NCBI GenBank assembly: GCA_009936995.1
Contig: JAACDH010000629.1
Span: 1 to 38,605 of the forward strand
DNA from: Rhodobacterales bacterium
GTDB taxonomy: Bacteria; Myxococcota_A; UBA796; GCA-2862545
Length of the DNA: 38,605 bases
Direction of reading: 5' to 3'
Below the pieces are notes generated by a model. It did no database searches, was not told where the DNA came from, and saw nothing but the letters and a program-made list of their open reading frames with translations. How positions within the stretch are numbered: the stretch's first letter is position 1; every line of letters starts with the position of its first letter. Below, piece by piece: positions 10,510-18,957 of this stretch. Made by a program: the position numbers and the translations under genes.

Positions 10510-11772
10510 CTACTTGTCGTCGTTCCATCTGCGCAGGTTGGCGCCCGTGTAGACCTGACGCGGACGGTGGATGCGGACGCCGGGTTGCTCGCGCATTTCC
10601 TTCCAGTGGGCGATCCAGCCTGGCAGGCGGCCAAGCACGAACATCACGGTGAACATCTCGGTGGGGATGCCCATGGCACGGTAGATGATGCCGCTGTAGA
10701 AGTCGACGTTCGGGTAGAGGTTACGCTCGACAAAGTACGGCTCGGACAGCGCAGCTTGCTCCATCTCTTTGGCGAGGTTGAGGAGGGGATCATCGACGCC
10801 CATTTGGTCGAGGATGCGGTCGGCGGCTTTCTTGAGCAGCTGAGCGCGCGGGTCGAAGTTCTTGTAAACGCGGTGACCGAAGCCCATGAGCCGGACGCCG
10901 TCTTCCTTGTTCTTGACCTTGTTGAGGAAGTCGCGGTAGTCGCCGCCGTCGGCCAAGATGTTCTCGAGCATCTCGATGACCTTCTGGTTGGCGCCGCCGT
11001 GACGGGGACCCCACAGGGCACAGACCGCCGCAGAGGTGGACGCGTACAGGTTGGCCTCGGAGCTACCGACCATGCGCATGGTGCTGGCGCTGCAGTTCTG
11101 TTCGTGGTCTGCGTGCAGGATGAGCAGCAGGTTGAGGGCCTGTTCGATGATGGGGTCGACGGTGTACGGCTCGCTGGGAACCGCGAACATCATCCGCAGG
11201 AAGTTGGCGGGGTACGACAGGTCGTTTTGGGGGTAGATGAACGGCTGACCGATGCTCTTCTTGTAGGCGAAGGCGGCGATGGTCTTGGCCTTGGCGAGCA
11301 AGCGGATGATGTTGCTGTCGACGTCGGCGTCGCTGTCTGGGTAGTACGTGGCCATCGACGACATCATCGAGGCCATGATGGCCATGGGATGCGAGTTGGG
11401 GTGGTATCCCTCGAAGAACTTCTTCATGTCTTCGTGGAGAAGCGTGTGGCGGGTGAGCTCGTCGGTGAAGGTGGCCAGCTCCTCTTTGTTGGCGCGCTCG
11501 CCGTAGATGAGCAGGTAGCAGACTTCGCTGAACTTGGCGTTCTGGGCGATCTCTTCGATGGGGTAGCCGCGGTAGCGGAGGATACCCTCTTCGCCGTTGA
11601 TGAAGGTGATGGCGCTGGTACAGGAGCCCGTGGAGCCGTAGCCGGAGTCCAGGGTGATCAATCCGGTTTGCGCGCGGAGTTTACGAACGTCGATGGCGAT
11701 CTCGCCCTCGGAGCCCTCGACGACCGGAAGTTCGTACTCTTTGCCGTCATATGTCAGCTTGGCGGTGCCCAT
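10510..11772 (-). CDS. gltA: Citrate synthase
   Basis: A 420-residue type II citrate synthase condensing acetyl-CoA and oxaloacetate at the entry to the TCA cycle. Diagnostic segments include GYGSTGSCTSAITFINGEEG, ILRYRGYPIEEIA, the catalytic histidine region ILHADHEQNCS, the WGPRHGGANQKVIEML loop, MGFGHRVYK, and PNVDFYSG carrying the catalytic Asp. The C-terminal RPRQVYTGA segment is also typical. Length fits the hexameric Gram-negative type. ATG 11772 follows an AGAGGT ribosome site. It stands alone on the minus strand, with about 310 bases to the divergent DUF2330 gene. Confidence 0.97.
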   Translation of the reverse strand: MGTAKLTYDGKEYELPVVEGSEGEIAIDVRKLRAQTGLITLDSGYGSTGSCTSAITFINGEEGILRYRGYPIEEIAQNAKFSEVCYLLIYGERANKEELATFTDELTRHTLLHEDMKKFFEGYHPNSHPMAIMASMMSSMATYYPDSDADVDSNIIRLLAKAKTIAAFAYKKSIGQPFIYPQNDLSYPANFLRMMFAVPSEPYTVDPIIEQALNLLLILHADHEQNCSASTMRMVGSSEANLYASTSAAVCALWGPRHGGANQKVIEMLENILADGGDYRDFLNKVKNKEDGVRLMGFGHRVYKNFDPRAQLLKKAADRILDQMGVDDPLLNLAKEMEQAALSEPYFVERNLYPNVDFYSGIIYRAMGIPTEMFTVMFVLGRLPGWIAHWKEMREQPGVRIHRPRQVYTGANLRRWNDDK

Positions 11773-12084
11773 GATTTACCTCTGTGTTTCAGGCAGACTT
11801 CTTAACGTCCTTGGCCCGGGTGGGAAACCATTGTTGAGCGCGGATTCAGTATGGGGCGGTGGTGTCTTGAGGGCCTGAGGCGTTTTTGCCGCTAAAATAT
11901 AGGTGCATACTGGATGAAATGGATGCCTATTATGAAGCCATGGCGATCTCACCGGGTGAAATCATCTCGGTTTTCTGTAAATCGCGTTTCTGCACACTCA
12001 TTCGCTAAATCGCGGCATAGTTTGTGCAGAAGTGAGTTGCGCTGTCCGCTGATCGATCGCATTGTGAGTCTCGGAGGAACTCAA
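11773..12084. other. Divergent intergenic region between gltA and the DUF2330 gene
   Basis: About 310 bases that should hold promoters for both genes. The stretch near 11890-11905 is AT-rich (CTAAAATATAGG), a possible -10 region for the rightward gene, but I see no correctly spaced -35 box. An open frame continues upstream of the DUF2330 start back to 11914, but it lacks coding character and the signal peptide begins at 12085. Nothing else recognised. Confidence 0.4.
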
Positions 12085-13740
12085 ATGCACAATCTCACCC
12101 TGATGCTCTCAACGCTCTTATTCAGCCCGGCTGCCCACGCGTGTGGGAGTCTGTTCTGCGGTCCAACGGATCCGGTCGACCAGGCTGGAGAGAGCATCCT
12201 GTTCGCGGTAGACGAGGACGCCGGCGAGGTCACGGTCCATGTGCAGATTGAGTACGTTGGACCTGCGGAGGAGTTCGCGTGGGTGCTGCCCACTCCGGCT
12301 CAACCCGAGCTGGATATCGGCAACAATGCGGTGTTTGCGGCGCTGGGCAATACCCGGGCGCTCTTCAACCTGAACCAGGACACTGACGGTTGCGCGATTG
12401 CGGACTCCTTTGCATCCTCATCCGCCACAGTCGGTGGCGGTGGCGGTGGCGTCACCATCATCGCGTCGGAAGAAGTTGGACCCTACGAGACGGTCACCAT
12501 GCAAGCGAACAGCAGCGCAGAGCTGCTCACCTGGCTTCAGGACAACAACTTCAACGTGCCGACGGGCATGGATCCGGTCTTGGCGCCGTATGTGGCAGAG
12601 GGTAGCTACTTCGTCGCCCTTCGACTGGCGAAAGACAAGGATGCGGGAGATCTTGAGCCTTTGGTGATGACCTACGCGGGCACTCAGGCCAGCATCCCCA
12701 TCCGGCTGACCAGCCTCGCCGCGACGCCCGATATGCGGCTGCGCGTCTACGTCCTCGGCGACGAGCGGTCTGTGCCCCAGAGCTACCTACATGTGCAGAT
12801 CAACGAGCTGGCCATCGACTGGTGGACCCGGGGAGCCAACCTCGAAGACGTGATCACCCTGGCCGCAGATGAGGCTGGTGGACAGGCGTTCTTCACGGAC
12901 TACAGCGGTCCGACTGATCTGGTTGAGGACCAGGTCTTCCTCGCTGGCTGGGACCAGGCGGATCTTGAGCAAATGCAGGGCGTAGGCTCGTTCTTGCAGC
13001 AGGTGGTGAACTTCAACCTGCCTCTTGAGCCGGCGATGATGGACATCCTGGTGGCGCACACGGGACTTCCGCTCGGGGGTACCGCCATCAACCTCACCGA
13101 CACGTTGAATTGCCTGGCGCCGGGCTACTACGGCTACGCATATTTCGACTACGACGCCGGCGACTGCAACGCCGACTACCTGGCCTCACTGCCCTTCGAC
13201 GCCGTTGCCGCGGCCGCCGACATCGAGATCGACGTCTTGGGGCCCCGTCGACGCGTCGAGGCGTTGTTCGCCAAGTACTCGACCCTCACCCGGATGACGT
13301 CCTCGGTGAGTCCCGTCGACATGACCGTCGACCCCACCTTTGTGTTCAACCCCGACATGGGGCCCGTAGCTCAGACGCGTGAAGCCGACGAGATCTACCA
13401 CTGCGTTGACGGAGATGGGCTGTTCGATGCCGAGCGCACGTTGGTGTTGTCCGACGGTCGCCAGGTCGACCTGCCCTCTCAGAGCGAGCTGAGCCAGCTG
13501 GGCCTCTCCGAGATTGAGTGGCTGGCCGACCATGGACTGACCACGCCGGTCAACGCGGTCATCGAGCGCACGGGGTCCAGCGGTCAGCCCGAAGTGCTCA
13601 CCGACAACCGCGGGCTCCTCGCCGACCAGCTCGAGACGTATCTCACAGAAATTGAAGGGTGTGGTTGCAGCAGCGCACCTACCTCTCAAGGGTGGCTTGT
13701 AATCGGTCTTATCAGCCTGCTTCTCCGTCGCCGCAGCTAG
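12085..13740 (+). CDS. DUF2330 exported protein with MYXO-CTERM-like sorting tail
   Basis: A 551-residue secreted or surface protein. ATG 12085 has a GGAGG ribosome site and opens a signal peptide (MHNLTLMLSTLLFSPAAHAC). The mature start CGSLFCGPTDPVDQAGESIL and the following VHVQIEYVGPAEEFAWVLP are characteristic of DUF2330 (PF10092), found mostly in Myxococcota, Planctomycetes and cyanobacteria, function unknown. The last 27 residues hold a Cys motif (GCGCSSAP), a hydrophobic segment (GWLVIGLISLLL) and an Arg cluster (RRRS). That tripartite signal matches MYXO-CTERM, processed by myxosortase and linked to type II secretion to the cell surface. A poly-Gly stretch near residue 115 is low complexity. 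A lipoprotein gene follows 80 bases on. Confidence 0.9.
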   Translation: MHNLTLMLSTLLFSPAAHACGSLFCGPTDPVDQAGESILFAVDEDAGEVTVHVQIEYVGPAEEFAWVLPTPAQPELDIGNNAVFAALGNTRALFNLNQDTDGCAIADSFASSSATVGGGGGGVTIIASEEVGPYETVTMQANSSAELLTWLQDNNFNVPTGMDPVLAPYVAEGSYFVALRLAKDKDAGDLEPLVMTYAGTQASIPIRLTSLAATPDMRLRVYVLGDERSVPQSYLHVQINELAIDWWTRGANLEDVITLAADEAGGQAFFTDYSGPTDLVEDQVFLAGWDQADLEQMQGVGSFLQQVVNFNLPLEPAMMDILVAHTGLPLGGTAINLTDTLNCLAPGYYGYAYFDYDAGDCNADYLASLPFDAVAAAADIEIDVLGPRRRVEALFAKYSTLTRMTSSVSPVDMTVDPTFVFNPDMGPVAQTREADEIYHCVDGDGLFDAERTLVLSDGRQVDLPSQSELSQLGLSEIEWLADHGLTTPVNAVIERTGSSGQPEVLTDNRGLLADQLETYLTEIEGCGCSSAPTSQGWLVIGLISLLLRRRS

Positions 13741-13820
13741 GCGAATGGGCATTCTTTGATTCTTTTCTTTTTGATTTGTGGGTATGGCGGTTCCAATGGA
13801 CGAACGAACCAGGAGCCGCC

Positions 13821-14759
13821 ATGCGCATCGCCCAATTCTTGACCCTCTCCCTCGCTCTCTCCGCCTGCAGCACCGGCGGCGACGCCGACGCCTTTCGCGA
13901 GGTGCTTCCCGACAACCGTTTGTTGATCAACATGCCGGTGGATTTCGGCGGTTCTGCGCGGAGCAATCTGGGAGACGAGAGCGAGTACTATGTGCTCACC
14001 GCCGACGCGACCCTCGACATCAACCAAATCATCGGCGACGTGCTCGACGGCGTGGGCGAGATCACCGACTTCGATCCCACCTGGTCCAACGACGGCGGTA
14101 ACAAAGCACTGGGGGGCCCCTGGGGAGATGGCGACATCAACGGCCGTCTCTGGGTCCGCGAGCTGGCCGACGGCTCGTTCGACTGGGCCCTCGAGGCTAA
14201 ACGGGTCGCCGAGGGTGAAGACGCCTATCTACCCTTGTTTGCCGGTCAGGTGGACAGCGGATCCGATGCCGACATCAGCGGCGGGCGGTTTGCTATCGAT
14301 TTTGGCGCGCTCAGCACCTTTGACCCCAGCGAGGATCTCACCGGTGAGTTCTACGTGGACTACGCCGTGGACGGCGACATGTCCGAGGTCATGGCCGGCT
14401 GGCAGGACTTCTCCGAGAACGGCGGCGAGCCCGTGGACGCTGGGTACCACTACACCCAGGATGACACCGGCGGTAGCATGGATCTGGTCGTCGAGGCGGA
14501 CGCGACCGGCAATGACGTCGCCGAGCTGAACATCATCCGCAGCCGCTGGAACGACACCGGAGCGGGCCGGACGGATGCGTACCTCACCGAGGGAGATCTG
14601 GGCGCCTTAGTGTACACCGCCGCCGAGTGCTGGGACAGCTCCTACAGCGTAGTCTACTTCGAGGAAAATTACAGTCTAACCAGCGTTGGCGACGAAGCTC
14701 TGTGCGTGTTCACCGACGCCGAGTTCAGTGATTCCTCCACGGCTCCAGCGGCTCGCTGA
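13821..14759 (+). CDS. Predicted acidic lipoprotein, unknown function
   Basis: A 312-residue protein starting at ATG 13821 (AGGAG ribosome site), with signal peptide MRIAQFLTLSLALSAC (lipobox Cys16). The mature protein is very acidic, rich in Asp, Gly and Ser, with a beta-rich look and no recognised domain. Two late cysteines (in AAECWDSS and EALCVFTD) could form a disulfide. An intrinsic terminator follows at 14876. It is probably co-transcribed with or downstream of the DUF2330 gene and exported to the same compartment. Confidence 0.82.
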   Translation: MRIAQFLTLSLALSACSTGGDADAFREVLPDNRLLINMPVDFGGSARSNLGDESEYYVLTADATLDINQIIGDVLDGVGEITDFDPTWSNDGGNKALGGPWGDGDINGRLWVRELADGSFDWALEAKRVAEGEDAYLPLFAGQVDSGSDADISGGRFAIDFGALSTFDPSEDLTGEFYVDYAVDGDMSEVMAGWQDFSENGGEPVDAGYHYTQDDTGGSMDLVVEADATGNDVAELNIIRSRWNDTGAGRTDAYLTEGDLGALVYTAAECWDSSYSVVYFEENYSLTSVGDEALCVFTDAEFSDSSTAPAAR

Positions 14760-14875
14760 TCTTTTTCCTAAAGTTCTGGGGCTATTGCCCGAATACACAG
14801 GCAGCTGGCCAGCTAAGCAGAAGTGCGAACCGTTTGATCCCCCAAATGTTCGTGTGTATGCACCCCCAGAGTCTA

Positions 14876-14908
14876 AGCGCTCGGTTCGTAAGATCCGGGC
14901 GCTTTTTC
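14876..14908 (+). terminator. Rho-independent terminator
   Basis: Nine-base arms (AGCGCTCGG 14876-14884 and CCGGGCGCT 14895-14903) pair with one G-U, around a ten-base loop, and are followed by TTTTT (14903-14907). Oriented to end the lipoprotein transcript (gene stop at 14759). Confidence 0.75.
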
Positions 14909-14964
14909 TGGTTGGAACATGGAGGGTGTCGAATGGTGATGACCGGACGACGGGACAACGGCCC

Positions 14965-16809
14965 TTAGCTGGCCGGGCGCTTGTTGCTGTTGTACATGTC
15001 GTCGATCAGGTCGGCGTAGCGCTCGTAGACGACTTTGCGCTTCACTTTCAGTGAGGCCGTAAGCAGCTGATTGGCCGTGGTCATCGGCTCGACGATGCGG
15101 AAGTACTTCACCGTCTCGTACTTGGCGAGGGTGGTGTTCACTTGGTCGACGTGGGCTTGCACGGCCGCGCAGACGGCGTCGCTGTTGAGGTCGGCGCTGT
15201 TTCCGGTCTGCTTGGCCCAGTCGGCGAGCTCTTCGGGGTCGATGGCGATGAGGGCGGTGACGTAGTTTCGGGTATCGGCGACCGTGACCACCTCTTGGAT
15301 GATCGTGAGGTTCTTTAGACGACCTTCGAGCTTGGCGGGAGCGATGTACTTGCCGCCGCTGGTCTTCATCAGCTCTTTCTTGCGGCCGGTGATCTTCACG
15401 AAGCCGTCGGAGTCCATGGTGCCGAGATCGCCAGTCAGGAACCAGCCGTCGCTGTTGAAGGCCTCGGCGGTGGAGTCTGGGCGGGTGAGGTAGCCGCTGG
15501 TGATGTTGGGGCCCTTGGCGAGGATCTCGCCGTCGTCGGCGATCTTGATTTGGACGCCGGGAAGGGGGGGCCCAACCGTGCCGAGCTTGAAGTTGTTGGG
15601 GAGGTTGGCGGTGAGGCCGGGGCAGGTCTCGGTGAGGCCGTACGCTTCGACGAGCTCGAGGTTCAACGCCAGGAAGAACTCGTGGACTTCGACATTGAGG
15701 GGGGCGGAACCCGAGAGCATGGTGAGCATGCGATCCATGCCCAGCTTTGCCCGGATTTTGGACAGCACGAGCTTGTCGGCGAGCTTCAGCTTTAACTTCA
15801 GGCCGAAGGGCAGGGGTTGGCCCTTGCTGCGGTACGGGACCGTTGCCCGACCGGTGTTGATGGCCCAGTGGAAGATCTTTTGGCGGGTGGGGGGAGCGTC
15901 GGCGACGCCGCTCTCGAGACGGGCCTTGATCTTCTCGAAGACGCGAGGTGCGGCGGGGAAGAAGCCAGGCCGCGACGCGGTGAGGTCGGGAAGCAGCGTG
16001 GGGATCTCAGCGATGACGATGGGCGCATTGAAGAACGGTCCCGAGAACTCGATGAGTCGGCCGAAGCTGTGGGCCAGCGGCAGGAAGAGGAACAGGCCGC
16101 CCTCTTTGAGCTCGTTGGTGGACAATCCTGTTTTTGCGATGTTTTCGATGAACGAGAGCATGTTCTCGTTGGTCTGAATCACGCCCTTGGGCGGGCCAGT
16201 GGTGCCCGAGGTGTAGGTGTAGGTACACACCTGGTCGCGGGTGATGGGTGCCAATCGTCCGGCGCGATCGTCGGCGGTCTCGGAGAGCTTTGCAGTGCCT
16301 CGGGCTTCGAGCGCTTCGAGGGACTCCCAGTCGTCGGCGGCCTCGATGCCTTCCGGGTTCATGACAACGATGTGGCGGAGCTTGACCTCGTCGGCGCTGT
16401 ACTGCCTGTCGTAGAAGGTGAAACCCTTCCGCATGTCGCGGATTTTCTCTAGCCCTTCGGCGTTCTCGACGATGCAGATGATGGCCTGGGTGTCGGTGTG
16501 CAGGTAGCCACACTCTTCGGAGAGCAGGGTTGCGTACACAGGTACGGTGCGCAGACCGATGCTTAGGCAGGCGAAGTCACAGGCGATCCAGTCTAGGCTG
16601 GTGTTGCCCAGGACGGCGATGGCGGCGTGCTCCTCGACGGTGTCGACGGAAGTGAGGAGGCCTGCTGCGATGGTCTCCATGCGCTGGCCGAGCTGGGCCC
16701 AGGTGGTGTCGACGTAGTCGCCATTGGCGTTCTTGGACCGCACTGCGATGTCGGTGGGGTTCTCTTTGATGCGTCGGAGCACCAAGCCCCCGATAGTAGC
16801 GTCTGCCAT
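14965..16809 (-). CDS. Long-chain fatty acid--CoA ligase (AMP-binding)
   Basis: A 614-residue adenylate-forming enzyme of the long-chain acyl-CoA synthetase (FadD15-like) group, activating fatty acids with ATP and CoA. The P-loop motif A8-type segment TYTSGTTGPPKGV, the LPLAHSFGR segment, MLSGSAPLN, the A5 motif EAYGLTETCP, GWFLTGDLG and the hinge GRKKELMKTSGGKYIAPAKLE are all present in order. ATG 16809 starts 15 bases after the lgt stop, so it likely forms an operon with lgt and radC. It may supply acyl-CoA for beta-oxidation or lipid synthesis; substrate length cannot be read from the sequence. Confidence 0.95.
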   Translation of the reverse strand: MADATIGGLVLRRIKENPTDIAVRSKNANGDYVDTTWAQLGQRMETIAAGLLTSVDTVEEHAAIAVLGNTSLDWIACDFACLSIGLRTVPVYATLLSEECGYLHTDTQAIICIVENAEGLEKIRDMRKGFTFYDRQYSADEVKLRHIVVMNPEGIEAADDWESLEALEARGTAKLSETADDRAGRLAPITRDQVCTYTYTSGTTGPPKGVIQTNENMLSFIENIAKTGLSTNELKEGGLFLFLPLAHSFGRLIEFSGPFFNAPIVIAEIPTLLPDLTASRPGFFPAAPRVFEKIKARLESGVADAPPTRQKIFHWAINTGRATVPYRSKGQPLPFGLKLKLKLADKLVLSKIRAKLGMDRMLTMLSGSAPLNVEVHEFFLALNLELVEAYGLTETCPGLTANLPNNFKLGTVGPPLPGVQIKIADDGEILAKGPNITSGYLTRPDSTAEAFNSDGWFLTGDLGTMDSDGFVKITGRKKELMKTSGGKYIAPAKLEGRLKNLTIIQEVVTVADTRNYVTALIAIDPEELADWAKQTGNSADLNSDAVCAAVQAHVDQVNTTLAKYETVKYFRIVEPMTTANQLLTASLKVKRKVVYERYADLIDDMYNSNKRPAS

Positions 16810-16824
16810 GGATTATCTCTCTAC

Positions 16825-17781
16825 TTAGATTTCTTCTTCGTATTCGTCGTCGTGATCGAGCGGTATCTCGGGTGCGACGCCAGCGTTGCGGCGCACAATG
16901 TAGATCAGACCACCCAACAACACCATCCCGAAGCCGATGAACTGACTGGTGGTGAAGCCGATGACGCTGGTGCCCAGTTCGGTCCCTGCTTGTGACATGC
17001 CCGGTAGTGCCGTGGCGACCGCCTCTGAGACCTCCCAACTGAACGCGTATCCTCGATGGTCGGCGCGAAAGGCTTCGATGGTAGAGCGAAAGAGGGGCTC
17101 GATGATCAGCAATAGGGTGGCGAGTTGGCCGTCGAAGCGTCGGTGTTCCCAAAGAGAGAGCATCAGCACGGACAGACCGATGAGGATGCCGGAGGCCCAC
17201 AGCTGGGTGGGGTAGAGCGGCTCGTTGAGGAGTCGACCTACGCCCTCGTAGAATTCGAGGCTGATGAATGGGAACGTGGACGACATCCAGATTTGGCCGT
17301 GCAAGAAGTGATCATCGGACAACAGACCCGTGGCGTTGGCCCCAAGGGGGGCGAGTGCGCCGTGGCAACAACCGGCGAAGAAGCAACCAAATCGTCCGAT
17401 ACCCATGCCGATTAGGACGGAGGGGGCGGCGATGTCTGCCAGCTTCCAGAAGGGAATCTTCATGGGGACGGAGGCCGCGCTCACCGCGAGTGCGCCGCCG
17501 ATCAGACCGCCGTAGACCGCGAAGCCCGACGCCCCAAAGAGGGAAGAAGGATCGGCCATTGTGCGCTCATAATCTACGGCAAAGGCGTAGAGTAGGCGCC
17601 CTCCACCCATCCCACCGATGGCCGCAGCCAGGTAGATGGGCATCAGCTTCATCGGGTGTAGGCCCACCCGCATCGCGCGCCCATGGGCCACTAGGAACGC
17701 GGCCGAGAACGCCATCAGGATGAACAGACCGTAGGTGTGAACGCCCATGCCGTTGGCGGATTCGATGAGGGTTGGATGCAT
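16825..17781 (-). CDS. lgt: Prolipoprotein diacylglyceryl transferase
   Basis: A 318-residue polytopic inner-membrane enzyme that transfers diacylglycerol from phosphatidylglycerol to the lipobox Cys of prolipoproteins, the first step of lipoprotein maturation. Seen: N-terminal GVHTYGLFILMAFSAAF, conserved AAAIGGMGGGRLLYAF, FAVYGGLIGGALAV, and the signature region IGRFGCFFAGCCHG, the variant common in deltaproteobacteria and Bacteroidota in place of GRxGNFxNxE. A later YPTQLWAS segment and C-terminal GYAFSWEVSEA-type end follow. The C-terminus carries an acidic tail. It has many potential substrates here: at least six predicted lipoproteins are encoded in the window. It follows radC by 36 bases on the same strand. 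Confidence 0.93.
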   Translation of the reverse strand: MHPTLIESANGMGVHTYGLFILMAFSAAFLVAHGRAMRVGLHPMKLMPIYLAAAIGGMGGGRLLYAFAVDYERTMADPSSLFGASGFAVYGGLIGGALAVSAASVPMKIPFWKLADIAAPSVLIGMGIGRFGCFFAGCCHGALAPLGANATGLLSDDHFLHGQIWMSSTFPFISLEFYEGVGRLLNEPLYPTQLWASGILIGLSVLMLSLWEHRRFDGQLATLLLIIEPLFRSTIEAFRADHRGYAFSWEVSEAVATALPGMSQAGTELGTSVIGFTTSQFIGFGMVLLGGLIYIVRRNAGVAPEIPLDHDDEYEEEI

Positions 17782-17817
17782 GTGCCTGCCTAACCGCCCA
17801 GGGCCTCGGGTGTCGTC

Positions 17818-18483
17818 TCATCCTGTACACCAGCCGTCGAGGAGCCCATCTGTTACGGCCAAAGAGGTATATCGGATGCCGGCCACGACCAGATGGTCGA
17901 GGAGGGGCACGCCGAGAATCTGTCCTGCGCGGTGCACCCGGCGGGTGACTTCGCGGTCTTGATGGGACGGCGAGGGGTCGCCAGATGGATGGTTGTGGGC
18001 GATGATCACCGCGCTGGCACCCAGCTGGACGGCCGGCCGGAAGACCTGGCGAGGGTCGACCACCGTGTACGCGTCCGAGCCGCGGGTGAGGGCCCGTTGG
18101 GCGATGGGGTGGCGGCGCCGGTCTAAGTAGAGGGCGTGCAGCTCTTCGCATTCGAGGCCCCGTAGCATGGGCCCGAGCAGGCCGAATGCGTCGTCGGGGC
18201 TGACCACGGGCGCCGGATTGGGGCGGGTCCTCAGGCTGCGTCTTCCGGCGTGTAGCGCGGCGTGCAGGCGGATGGCTCGGGCGGTCCCAATGCCGTCCTG
18301 ACCGACCAGTTCGGACGGCTGCGCGCGGCTCACCGCCGACAGGTCTCCGTACCGACTCAGCAATCCGGCGGCGATCTCGAGGGCGCTGCGATGGGCCGTT
18401 CCCGTTCCGAGCACCAGGGCCAGCAGCTCGGCGTCTCCGAATTGGGTAGGCCCCTCATTGGCGTATCTCTCACGTGGTCGCAT
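17818..18483 (-). CDS. radC: RadC/JAMM-domain DNA repair-type protein
   Basis: A 221-residue RadC-family protein. ATG 18483 was chosen over the upstream in-frame start because of the GGAGG ribosome site and the family-typical opening RPRERYANEGPTQFGDAELLALVLGTG. An N-terminal helix-hairpin-helix region includes GQDGIGTARAIRL. The C-terminal MPN/JAMM metal site is HNHPSGDPSPSHQD. RadC proteins have been linked to repair and recombination, but the enzymatic role remains unsettled. First gene of a minus-strand group with lgt and the acyl-CoA ligase. Confidence 0.92.
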   Translation of the reverse strand: MRPRERYANEGPTQFGDAELLALVLGTGTAHRSALEIAAGLLSRYGDLSAVSRAQPSELVGQDGIGTARAIRLHAALHAGRRSLRTRPNPAPVVSPDDAFGLLGPMLRGLECEELHALYLDRRRHPIAQRALTRGSDAYTVVDPRQVFRPAVQLGASAVIIAHNHPSGDPSPSHQDREVTRRVHRAGQILGVPLLDHLVVAGIRYTSLAVTDGLLDGWCTG

Positions 18484-18522
18484 GGTGCTACCTCCAGGCG
18501 ACCGGAAGAAGCAAGGGCCGTG

Positions 18523-18550
18523 CCAGCCGATGCTCGGCGTTGGCTGGTTT
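18523..18550. other. Perfect 11-bp hairpin between divergent genes
   Basis: CCAGCCGATGC (18523-18533) pairs with GCGTTGGCTGG (18537-18547), with G-U pairs only as exceptions, closing a TCG loop, and is followed by TTT. It lies between the divergent starts of radC (18483) and the small membrane protein (18676). It may be a leader-RNA element, an operator or a remnant terminator; the T-run is too short to be sure. Confidence 0.4.
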
Positions 18551-18675
18551 CGTCGGTGACGAACGTCGGCGGTTTGGGTGACCAATGTCAGCGGAGATCA
18601 GCTGGTTCGGCTGCCACCCGTGCAATACGGGAAGACGGTGCAGCGTATTTCTGACACACGATTGGGAGATTTCCG

Positions 18676-18957
18676 ATGAGCGATGCAAGAGAACGCGTTC
18701 GAGGTCGATTCAACAAACAGGCTCTGGCGTTGTACAGCACCGCCTTCTTCATCGCCGTGGTTAGCTTTGTAGGGGTTATCCCTCGGCTTTTCATGCTCGT
18801 TGGGTTTAAGTCCCACGGCGAGTACGGCACGGATGTGCTGATCATCTCGTCTATCTTGGTCGTGTTGTCGGTGTTTGCGGCCGCTGTGGTCAGCTTTCAG
18901 CTGTCGGGCTTCTCGAAACGGGCGGTTCGGCGGCAAAGTAAGCGCAGAGAGGACTAG
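18676..18957 (+). CDS. Small two-helix membrane protein
   Basis: A 93-residue protein with basic ends and two hydrophobic helices (about 18-41 and 54-76), both likely membrane-spanning. ATG 18676 follows GGGAG. The C-terminus is strongly basic (RRQSKRRED), suggesting it stays in the cytoplasm. Its stop overlaps the stop of the convergent anti-sigma gene by four bases. Not a family I recognise. Confidence 0.75.
   Translation: MSDARERVRGRFNKQALALYSTAFFIAVVSFVGVIPRLFMLVGFKSHGEYGTDVLIISSILVVLSVFAAAVVSFQLSGFSKRAVRRQSKRRED

Noticed and set aside
10450-11805. 451-codon plus-strand frame over citrate synthase
   Set aside because: Antisense shadow of an unambiguous gltA; composition is unnatural.
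14821-14910. Possible tRNA-like fold, considered as a tRNA-Sec candidate near the terminator
   Set aside because: No acceptor stem, no TCA anticodon loop and no T-loop sequence; the pairing is explained by the terminator.
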